Assembly (NCBI GenBank): GCA_017427265.1
Contig: JAFRTG010000034.1
Coordinates: forward strand, 1-36,978
Reading direction: 5' to 3'
Origin: Oscillospiraceae bacterium
Lineage (GTDB): Bacteria; Bacillota; Clostridia; Oscillospirales; Ruminococcaceae
DNA: 36,978 nt
Under the pieces are notes generated by a model that was not told the origin of the DNA, searched no databases, and was given only the letters and a program-made list of their open reading frames with translations. The translations under genes and the position numbers were made by a program. Shown here piece by piece: positions 19,323 to 25,717 of the stretch (positions are counted from its first letter, which is position 1; each line of letters opens with the position of its first letter).

Positions 19323-21674
19323 TTACTCTTTATTTATCGACCATACAATGCCGCACATCACATAATATACAACTCCAAGATAAACGCCGTTGCCCCAGAG
19401 CTTGTACTCGGCACTGTCCGTATACGGATCAGCCAGCCATTTGCGGATCTGCTTTTCCGTTTTCGGCTTGCCGTTTGGATTGGTGACCTGCCGCCATGTC
19501 TCCCAGACCTCCGTCCAGAATGCAATATCCGCATCGGAAGGATCGGGAATTGCGAGGTCGGAGCACCACCAGTCCGGGAATCCCTGCAAACGGGCACACT
19601 CCACCGGCGTCAGGCGGCGGACGATATACACCGGCTCATCGTTCGGAAGGTCGTTCACAAGCGGAGGATCCTTCCAGTCAGATGCGACCAGCGTGTTTGC
19701 CTGTTCATGAGCCGCTACCGTATGGTGTGAATTTTTACTGGTGCAGTAGTGGTCTGCCGGTGCTGCGACTGTCGCAGGACCTCTTGCCACTGCCGTGACG
19801 GATACATCCTCTGAAACAGCGAAGTGGTTGTCACGGGAGATTGTGAAGGAGGGATCAGGTGCGACTACGCAATGGCGATCTGCGGTATTCAACGTGAAAC
19901 ACACATCTTCATTGATGCCGTCACCCTGCGGTCCATTTTTGTCGGCTCTGCCGATCATTGAGCCTTGCAACGAGAATGTTTCGGGCATCACGACAGCCTG
20001 CTGATTATCTCCTGCATTCGCTCGGAGCGTACCGCTTTTGCCGTCACTGTATACATGACCGCCGACACGGGATGCCGCACCCGGTTCAAGAGCCACCACC
20101 GCAACTCCGCCGTGATTGCTGTCTGGATTCGCCTCGCTCGTATCAAGGCATCGGGAGATGTCTGTCGGATAACAATGTCCACGAGCATTTTTCGTGCCCT
20201 CGGACGTGAAACGTACATCGAATGTCTCCGGTGCAGGGGCTACCACGCAGATTCCGCCCTGATTCGATGTCACGGAATTTCCGCCGCTCTGATCGAGCGT
20301 TCTGCTTGTTGTCGCTTCGTAAAAGCCGCTGTGCGGGTTGTCCGACATCATCGCATTGGAATGCTTGCTGCATACACCGAAAGCCCTGACCTCCGGCTGA
20401 AAGAGCGTCTGGTCATTATGGGTTCCGAGTGTCGCTGACATATCCTTCTGCCAGAGAGCGCCCTTGCCGCCGCCCTCGCAGCCTGACCTGATCTTCAGCG
20501 TAACAGGCTCCGCCACAAGCGGTACATTATTGCCGCCTGTTCCGGCTCTGCTGCAAAGTGTCTGACAGGTGTCATCTTCACGGATACGGATTCTTCCGTC
20601 AGTCGGATGATTCTCCACGGAGAGCGCCGCCGGAACGACACCGGCTCTCAGTGTGGGAGAAACCTCCTCCTCGTAACCGATGCTCCGAGCCTTTGCGCTG
20701 TGTTCCGTTGAGAAACCCGCCGCCTGTAGGACACCGTTTCTGCCGGTTGACATTCCGCAATTTACACCGAGCGTTGCTGCGGTATCATCGGTCACTGCGG
20801 CATTGTAGCCGTCAATGCCGACTGCGTGAAGCACCGCAGGATGATTGCCATGATCCTGGGCGACCAGCGCAAGCGCTTTGTCCTCGGTGATGCCGACACC
20901 ACTGTTGCCCTGCGGATTCAGGCAGAGGGTTCCACCTCCAGCGTCAGTCCGCCCGCCTGTCTCTCCAGTGCCTTCTTCAGCACCTCTGGCAGTTCCTTGC
21001 CACGAACGGAAGCCCTGCGGAGTATACCCAGACATGCCTTCGGACTTAAATAATATTTCTCCGGCACTTCTGCCAGCAAAATCTGCGACAAGGTAGATTC
21101 TTGCTCTTCGCTGGGGGACACCCCAGTATTGAGCATCGAAAACTCGGTAAGCCACGCTCCATCTGTCTCCCAGATATACGTCTGCTTTTGCCCATCTGTG
21201 ATTTTCAGGCGCAGGCACCTCGATCCCTTTTTCTTTAACTCCGATAACTGCTTCGAGGACAGCTTTGAAATCGTCTCCTCCGTTGGAGGAGAAAGCGCCG
21301 GGGACGTTCTCCCAGACGCAGTATCGCGGGTATTGTCCATTTGTTGCATCCCTCATTTCTTTGATGATGCGAATCGCCTGAAAGAACAGGTTCGACCGAT
21401 CACCGTCATGGATTCCGGCACGCTTGCCCGCAATGGACAGGTCTTGGCACGGGCTGCCGAATGTGATGATATCTACCGGCGGAAGCTCTGCACCGTTCAG
21501 CGTAGATACATCGCCGTAGTGCTTGATCCCCGGCAGACGTCTGTGCGTCACCAGAATCGGAAAAGGTTCAATTTCACTGCTCCACTTCGGCTCGATCCCT
21601 GCGAGGATGCCGCCAAGCGGAAAACCGCCGGAGCCGTCAAACAGGCTGCCGAGCGTCAGATGTTTTGTTTTCAT
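19323..21674 (-). CDS. Cytosine-5 DNA methyltransferase, C-terminus supplied by the RIT element
   Basis: Methylates cytosine C5 in DNA using SAM. 783 residues, far longer than the usual 350-450. Motif I 'LGSLFDGSGGFPLG' (residues 8-21), motif IV 'TFGSPCQDLSIAGKRAG' near 71-87 with the catalytic Cys, motif VI 'WENVPGAF' near 121, motif VIII 'QRRARIYLVADF' near 188-199, motif IX 'ARLQGFPDWW' near 698 and motif X 'LWGNGV' near 759-764. Between VIII and IX lie about 480 residues of degenerate repeats with an S-x-TL core. Residues 762-783 are encoded by the RIT right end; the native tail is stranded at 15760-15837. CAGGAGGAATAA precedes the ATG. Last gene of the methylase cluster, 14 bases after the previous one. 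Confidence 0.93.
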   Translation of the reverse strand: MKTKHLTLGSLFDGSGGFPLGGILAGIEPKWSSEIEPFPILVTHRRLPGIKHYGDVSTLNGAELPPVDIITFGSPCQDLSIAGKRAGIHDGDRSNLFFQAIRIIKEMRDATNGQYPRYCVWENVPGAFSSNGGDDFKAVLEAVIGVKEKGIEVPAPENHRWAKADVYLGDRWSVAYRVFDAQYWGVPQRRARIYLVADFAGRSAGEILFKSEGMSGYTPQGFRSWQGTARGAEEGTGETGGRTDAGGGTLCLNPQGNSGVGITEDKALALVAQDHGNHPAVLHAVGIDGYNAAVTDDTAATLGVNCGMSTGRNGVLQAAGFSTEHSAKARSIGYEEEVSPTLRAGVVPAALSVENHPTDGRIRIREDDTCQTLCSRAGTGGNNVPLVAEPVTLKIRSGCEGGGKGALWQKDMSATLGTHNDQTLFQPEVRAFGVCSKHSNAMMSDNPHSGFYEATTSRTLDQSGGNSVTSNQGGICVVAPAPETFDVRFTSEGTKNARGHCYPTDISRCLDTSEANPDSNHGGVAVVALEPGAASRVGGHVYSDGKSGTLRANAGDNQQAVVMPETFSLQGSMIGRADKNGPQGDGINEDVCFTLNTADRHCVVAPDPSFTISRDNHFAVSEDVSVTAVARGPATVAAPADHYCTSKNSHHTVAAHEQANTLVASDWKDPPLVNDLPNDEPVYIVRRLTPVECARLQGFPDWWCSDLAIPDPSDADIAFWTEVWETWRQVTNPNGKPKTEKQIRKWLADPYTDSAEYKLWGNGVYLGVVYYVMCGIVWSINKE
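19348..19384. repeat. RIT right inverted repeat (37 bases)
   Basis: Reverse complement of 15861-15897, identical over 37 bases. On the minus strand it encodes the stretch from Tyr765 of the methylase to the start of the next few codons (Y-L-G-V-V-Y-Y-V-M-C-G-I). Confidence 0.93.
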
Positions 21675-21688
21675 TTATTCCTCCTGAC

Positions 21689-22324
21689 TCAGACGTACTC
21701 GATGCGCCTGTCAGATTTTTGAAGTACGATAAAGTACGCATGATACTTGCGGCTGTGCTTCTGATTCCGCTTCTGCCAGTCGGCTACGAGACGGCTTTTC
21801 GCAAGCAGCACAAACAGGTCTTTCGGGTAAAAGCCTATCCGCACAGCCTCGTTCATGATATACACATGGCTCATATACTGCTTGCCGCTGCTGACCTTAT
21901 CCTGACATTTGAAGATCAGTATGCCGTCTGGTTTCAGAACTCTGTATGCCTCGGTGAGCATGTCTGAGTAACAGCGGTGCAGGCTCTTTTCGTCTGGATA
22001 TACGCCAAAACGTCTGTTGATGATGTTGCCGTCAGTGGTGTTCAGCGATTTTCCCTTTGTCGCCAGAAACGGCGGATCGAGCATCATGCAGGAGATACTG
22101 CCATCCACAAGCGGAAGATTCCTTGCATCTGCCTGCACCACATCTGCTCTCTGTGGGGAGATGTCAAAGCGGTACTGCGGCAGAGCGATATCTGTTCCGT
22201 TGTAGAACCCCCCTGTGCTGAAGGTCGGATCGCAGTCGATTTTTCCCTCCGGCACATGGAGTCTCAGAATGTTTCGGATGATCTCACCCTGATCGTAGCC
22301 GATGCTTTTGATAAGATCAGCCAT
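21689..22324 (-). CDS. Phage DNA methyltransferase of the DPPF type, about 211 residues
   Basis: SAM-dependent methylase related to amino-methylating DNA enzymes. 'KIDCDPTFSTGGFYNGTDIA' near residues 30-50 carries the SAM-binding motif I variant; 'VDGSISCMMLDPPFLATKGK' near 80-100 carries motif IV as DPPF; 'EAYRVLKPDGILIFKCQDKV' near 135-155 and 'IGFYPKDLFVLLAKSRL' near 175 fit the rest of the fold. A recognisable phage family, target unknown. The start is uncertain: ATG at 22324 overlaps the upstream gene by 8 bases but has a poor site; a TTG at 22348 follows AGAGGA at good spacing. Confidence 0.85.
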   Translation of the reverse strand: MADLIKSIGYDQGEIIRNILRLHVPEGKIDCDPTFSTGGFYNGTDIALPQYRFDISPQRADVVQADARNLPLVDGSISCMMLDPPFLATKGKSLNTTDGNIINRRFGVYPDEKSLHRCYSDMLTEAYRVLKPDGILIFKCQDKVSSGKQYMSHVYIMNEAVRIGFYPKDLFVLLAKSRLVADWQKRNQKHSRKYHAYFIVLQKSDRRIEYV

Positions 22325-22523
22325 CGGTCGCATTCCGGCACAGCGCAATGAAGTCCTCTCTGATCTGCTCCCTGTAAGCTGCCGCCACCGCAGGGATCTC
22401 GTGTGTATACACCGGTCTGCCGATGAAGCCGGAAAGGTAGTCGTACAGATATTTCAGATCATCACCTTTGAGCATCGAAATATCTGTGAAAGCGGTTACG
22501 ACCGCACATTCATGCTTTGTCAT
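22317..22523 (-). CDS. Short DUF7736-like phage protein (68 residues)
   Basis: It begins MTKHECAVVTAFTDISMLKG and contains 'LYDYLSGFIGRPVYTHEIPA'. The pattern MTKHE..VV.AFT...-L..D-....Y....GRPVYTHE is that of a short phage protein family (DUF7736 as I recall). Role unknown. GGGGAGGTGCAGG lies directly before the ATG at 22523, which is 14 bases inside the upstream methylase gene, so the two are coupled. A longer frame upstream is the methylase in another frame. Confidence 0.82.
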   Translation of the reverse strand: MTKHECAVVTAFTDISMLKGDDLKYLYDYLSGFIGRPVYTHEIPAVAAAYREQIREDFIALCRNATDG

Positions 22524-23295
22524 CCTGCACCTCCCCAAGCATCTGCTCACAGGCTTTCGTGTAAAAATCCCGGCTGACTTCAAATCCGTAGCTGTGTCTC
22601 CCAAGCTCCCTCGCCGCACGCAGCGTTGTGCCGGAACCGGCACAGGGATCAATGACCACATCACCCTCATCGGTAAAAATACCGATCAGTCGTTTCAGCA
22701 GATTCACCGGTTTCTGCGAAGGATGTATCTTCGGAATATCCTTGCCGTCACGCACCCAGTCGAAGTGGTCGAAGATCATGTGCCGCTTGCCGTCTGCATC
22801 GGTATTGCGGAACTTCGGCAGTTTATTTCTGTAAAGCACCAGTGCATATTCCGTTGCCCCCACGATCCTCATGTTCGCTTTCAACACCTGCGGACTGTAA
22901 TTCTTCATAAAGCACAAAAACTGATACTTCTTGAAGCCGTATTTCTCCGCCTGCCGGATGACCTCCGGTATCTGCTGAAAGGCACAGAACACGATCATAC
23001 ACGGAGCGTCCTTTTCACCTTTGGACGGCTCTTTTTTGAGCAGCCGGTTACAGAAAGCAAAGTATTCAGCAATGTTGAAGGTGTAGTCCGTGTGGAATGC
23101 CGCCTTGTGCGCTTTGCTGCTTTCACCGTTCTGATTGTCGCCGTCTACATACCAGTCGGGACGGCTGGCATAAAAATCGCCGCCGATGTTATACGGGATG
23201 TCTGCGATGACAAGCTGTGCCTTCGGAATGCAGTAGGATTTGAAGTTCTGAAAGTTATCGTGATATAAAACGCATTTCACATCACTCACCGGCAT
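22510..23295 (-). CDS. Phage DNA methyltransferase with a DIPY catalytic motif
   Basis: Amino-methyltransferase (N6-adenine or N4-cytosine) of about 261 residues. 'CVLYHDNFQNFKSYCIPKAQ' opens the fold, 'LVIADIPYNIGGDFYASRPD' near residues 28-47 is motif IV, 'IHPSQKPVNLLKRLIGIFTD' near 195 precedes motif I 'VVIDPCAGSGTTLRAARELG' near 217, and 'HSYGFEVSRDFYTKA' follows. Order IV then I is the beta-type arrangement. The usual DPPY is DIPY here. The start is not certain: ATG at 23295, GTG at 23289 and GTG at 23280 are all near the end of the upstream gene; the reading frame before 23295 is the ParB-methylase in another frame. Confidence 0.88.
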   Translation of the reverse strand: MPVSDVKCVLYHDNFQNFKSYCIPKAQLVIADIPYNIGGDFYASRPDWYVDGDNQNGESSKAHKAAFHTDYTFNIAEYFAFCNRLLKKEPSKGEKDAPCMIVFCAFQQIPEVIRQAEKYGFKKYQFLCFMKNYSPQVLKANMRIVGATEYALVLYRNKLPKFRNTDADGKRHMIFDHFDWVRDGKDIPKIHPSQKPVNLLKRLIGIFTDEGDVVIDPCAGSGTTLRAARELGRHSYGFEVSRDFYTKACEQMLGEVQDDKA

Positions 23296-24553
23296 CACCG
23301 TCCTGCGGCATCGCTGCGACCGCTTCATCGAAGGAGAGCTTCTGTCCGTCACGGATAACATATGCGACCTCGGCGGTCTGCTTCTCATGACACCATGCCT
23401 GATACCGTTTGACGATGACATCCACGAATTTCGGATCAAGCTCAATGCCACGGCACACACGGTCTGTCTCGCAGCAGGCGATCAGCGTGGAACCGCTGCC
23501 GAGGAACGGATCGAGAACGATACCGTTCGTCATGGTACTGTTTTTGATCGGGTACGCCATCAGCGGGATCGGCTTTGTGGTCGGATGGTCGGGACTGCTC
23601 TTTGGCTTGTCATACTCCCAGACGGTTGTCTGTTTTCGGTCGGCATACCACTGATGCTTGCCCTTCTGCTTCCAGCCGAACAGGCACGGCTCATGAATCC
23701 ACTGGTAGGGACTTCTGCCGAGAACCAGTGAATTTTTCTTCCAGATACAACAGCCGGAAAGCTGGAATCCCGCCTCCTTGAATGCCCTGCGGAAGTTCAG
23801 CCCCTCAGTGTCGGCGTGCCATACATAGATGCTGCCGTCATCGGCAAGACTGTCATACATACATTTATAGGCGGCAAGCAGGAAGTTATAGAAATCGCTG
23901 TCACTCATGTTATCGTTCATGATCTTGCCGGCGGTTTCCTCGACATCCACATTATAAGGGGGATCTGTCAGGACGAGGTTTGCCTTCTGACCGTCCATCA
24001 GCTTTGTGTATGTCTCTGCGACTGTACTGTCGCCGCAGATAACTTTGTGCCTGCCGAGAATCCAGATGTCACCCGGCTGTGAGAAAGTCGGCTTCTTCAG
24101 CTCTTCCTCCACATCGAAGCTGTCCTCTTTGACCTGCTTGTCGTGTACTTGATTGAAAAGCTGCTCTATCTCAGGCGGATCAAAGCCGGTCTTGCCGAGG
24201 TCGAAATCGCTGCTCTGAATATCTTCGAGAAGCTCCGCCAGAAGATTCTCGTCCCATGCGCCTGTGATCTTATTGAGCGCAATGTTCAGCACCTTTTCAC
24301 GAACCTTGTCGATGTCCACCACGGCACAGGGTACCTCGGTGTATCCGAGCGCCGTTGCTACTGTCAGTCTCTGATGTCCGCCGATGATTGTCATATCGGC
24401 ATTAACTACCAGCGGATCGGCAAAGCCGAATTCCTCGATGCTGTTTTTAATTTTCTCGTATTCCTTATCGCCGGGCTTCAGCTTTTTACGGGGGTTATAT
24501 TCCGCAGGCTTCAGTTCCGAGACAGGGATCATACGAAGTTCTGCTGTTTTCAT
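23282..24553 (-). CDS. ParB-domain and DNA methyltransferase fusion, 423 residues
   Basis: N-terminal ParB/sulfiredoxin-like domain: 'IPVSELKPAEYNPRKKL' (residues 8-24), 'NSIEEFGFADPLVVNADMTI' and 'IGGHQRLTVATALG' near 57-70. C-terminal amino-methyltransferase: 'LVLTDPPYNVDVEETAGKIM' near 193 (motif IV DPPY), 'TTKPIPLMAYPIKNSTM' near 330 and 'GIVLDPFLGSGSTLIACCET' near 348 (motif I). Beta-type order. A well-known phage and prophage enzyme that probably methylates adenine; ParB domains of this kind bind nucleotides or DNA. It follows the zinc-ribbon gene by one base and overlaps the next methylase. Confidence 0.94.
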   Translation of the reverse strand: MKTAELRMIPVSELKPAEYNPRKKLKPGDKEYEKIKNSIEEFGFADPLVVNADMTIIGGHQRLTVATALGYTEVPCAVVDIDKVREKVLNIALNKITGAWDENLLAELLEDIQSSDFDLGKTGFDPPEIEQLFNQVHDKQVKEDSFDVEEELKKPTFSQPGDIWILGRHKVICGDSTVAETYTKLMDGQKANLVLTDPPYNVDVEETAGKIMNDNMSDSDFYNFLLAAYKCMYDSLADDGSIYVWHADTEGLNFRRAFKEAGFQLSGCCIWKKNSLVLGRSPYQWIHEPCLFGWKQKGKHQWYADRKQTTVWEYDKPKSSPDHPTTKPIPLMAYPIKNSTMTNGIVLDPFLGSGSTLIACCETDRVCRGIELDPKFVDVIVKRYQAWCHEKQTAEVAYVIRDGQKLSFDEAVAAMPQDGDAGE

Positions 24554-24554
24554 C

Positions 24555-24890
24555 TCATCCCTCCAGAATATATATCTGCCGCAGCTTGGCGGCTCGTTTT
24601 AAGTTCTGTTCCTTCAGCGCAGCCATCTCACGGAGAGTCTGTTCGCTGAGAGGCTTGATCTTGTGCTTCTCTGCAAGCGTTCTGTATCTGCGGATATCCT
24701 TGCGGAGGTCTGCATTTGTCACGGATACGAGATACGCCTTGCCGCAGTAGTCGCAGCGGAAGAAGCTGTATTCGATCTCGCCCTCGCGCTGTGTCAGCGT
24801 TTCCGGCACAAATGCACATCCGCACTTATCACACCGCACCGCATTTTTCAGCACGATGCGAGGCTTATTCTTCTTTGATTTTCGGCTCAT
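24555..24890 (-). CDS. Zinc-ribbon protein upstream of the methylases (111 residues)
   Basis: It begins MSRKSKKNKPRIVLKNAVRC. Two knuckles 'CDKCGCAF' (residue 20) and 'CDYCGKAY' (residue 45) form a zinc ribbon. The C-terminal half is a long charged helix ('DLRKDIRRYRTLAEKHKIKP' to 'ALKEQNLKRAAKLRQIYILE'), likely coiled coil. It is a common phage gene next to ParB-methylases; role unknown. Basic N-terminus suggests nucleic-acid binding. It is first in the methylase operon. AAAGGAG lies shortly upstream. Confidence 0.84.
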   Translation of the reverse strand: MSRKSKKNKPRIVLKNAVRCDKCGCAFVPETLTQREGEIEYSFFRCDYCGKAYLVSVTNADLRKDIRRYRTLAEKHKIKPLSEQTLREMAALKEQNLKRAAKLRQIYILEG

Positions 24891-24965
24891 ACGGCTCCTT
24901 TCCCGGTCATGATCTGCACAAGGAATGTGCGTTATCTGCGCCCGATGTTCTGTACATTTAGCCGC

Positions 24966-24994
24966 TTGCTATTACCCCGATAACGTGGTAATAT
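24966..24994 (+). promoter_or_regulatory. Array promoter 14, on the plus strand (TTGCTA-17-TAATAT)
   Basis: -35 TTGCTA at 24966-24971, 17-base spacer, -10 TAATAT at 24989-24994. TGTACA-TTTAGCCGC lies directly upstream, and a TGCACA box exactly 30 bases before that. It is the same unit as the 13 minus-strand promoters but about 9 kb away and inverted. The leader hairpin is GGGG-AAA-CCCC, compensated relative to GGGC/GCCC. Confidence 0.9.
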
Positions 24995-25050
24995 GGGTAC
25001 AACGGAACGAGGGGAAACCCCACCGAATACAGAACACGGAGGATACAGAT

Positions 25051-25239
25051 ATGAAGTACGAGGTTATCATCAACAACTACCAGAAGGGCGCACAGCTCAA
25101 GACCGCCATGCCGGATCATGTGATCCAGGTCGAAAAGATCGATAGGAATCACCATCGGGTGGTCTACGAGCTGGAGAACGAACGCCAGCGGCAGTTCATC
25201 GAGAAGGTGTACGCCCGGAAGCTCCGCCCCCTCGACTGA
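25051..25239 (+). CDS. Hypothetical 62-residue protein of a solitary array cassette
   Basis: Not recognised. It begins MKYEVIINNYQKGAQLKTAM and ends VYARKLRPLD. 'YEVIINNYQ', 'HVIQVEKIDRNHHRVVYELE' and a C-terminal helix 'NERQRQFIEKVYARK' suggest a small beta-beta-alpha protein. ACGGAGGATACAGAT, the site typical of the accessory array, precedes the ATG; open frame before it is leader. It lies opposite to all surrounding genes and its last 44 bases overlap the end of nrdG on the other strand. It appears to be a single array cassette that has moved here. Confidence 0.8.
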   Translation: MKYEVIINNYQKGAQLKTAMPDHVIQVEKIDRNHHRVVYELENERQRQFIEKVYARKLRPLD

Positions 25240-25717
25240 GGGAGTGGGTGCCGACCACCTCGTCATTCCGCAGGCGCAGGATGCGCTGATTCCGGCTGCC
25301 CCGGAATGCAAGGGAGATATCCTTCTGCTCCAGCAGGAACGGACCGTCCACAAGCACATCGACATACCGGAGGATCTCCTCGCCGCACAGCATCTCGTAA
25401 GTGTATCCGGAGAACAACCAGATATCTTTCTCCGGCATCTCCCACCAGATCTTCTTCAGCAGCGGCAGCAGCACACGCTCGTTTTCCTCCTCGCATGGTT
25501 CACCGCCGAGTACGGAAATGCCCTGTATCCATGAAGGATGCAGGGCATCTAAGATTTCTTTTTCAGTTTCGGCAGTGAACGGCTGACCGTAGTTGAAGTC
25601 CCATGCTTCCGGATTATGACACCCTTTGCAGTGATTCCGGCATCCGCTGACGAACAGCGATACACGCACACCTTCACCGTTGGCAATGTCGTTTTTATTC
25701 AGACCGCAGTAGTTCAC
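25196..25717 (-). CDS. nrdG: Anaerobic ribonucleotide reductase activase
   Basis: Radical-SAM activating enzyme that installs the glycyl radical on NrdD. 'SLFVSGCRNHCKGCHNPEAW' (residues 20-39) has the CxxxCxxC cluster-binding motif; 'ISVLGGEPCEEEN' near 68 is the GGEP SAM-binding motif; 'DVLVDGPFLLEQKDISLAFR' near 121-140 and 'GSRNQRILRL' follow. 173 residues, slightly long: the last ~19 residues ('VVGTHSLSRGGGASGRTPSR') are unlike normal NrdG ends and lie on the opposite strand of the gene at 25051-25239. Its ATG overlaps the nrdD stop by 4 bases. It supports phage dNTP synthesis without oxygen. Confidence 0.94.
   Translation of the reverse strand: MNYCGLNKNDIANGEGVRVSLFVSGCRNHCKGCHNPEAWDFNYGQPFTAETEKEILDALHPSWIQGISVLGGEPCEEENERVLLPLLKKIWWEMPEKDIWLFSGYTYEMLCGEEILRYVDVLVDGPFLLEQKDISLAFRGSRNQRILRLRNDEVVGTHSLSRGGGASGRTPSR

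Larger units (their letters stand above)
15833..19391 (-). mobile_element. RIT-type element (three tandem tyrosine recombinases) inserted in the methylase gene
   Basis: About 3.5 kb, visibly richer in A+T than the phage around it. It contains three overlapping tyrosine-recombinase genes in the order ~405, ~329, ~341 residues, the layout known as recombinase-in-trio (RIT). The ends are inverted: 37 identical bases at 15861-15897 and, reversed, at 19348-19384, each preceded by AACGG and two differing bases. The outer boundaries are defined by the interrupted methylase: its body reads into the right end and its displaced tail is at 15760-15837. No cargo genes are present. Confidence 0.88.

Noticed and set aside
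19323-21674. Methylase as a pseudogene broken by the element
   Set aside because: All catalytic motifs are present and the frame runs through the junction to a stop with a plausible motif-X tail, so it is most likely functional.
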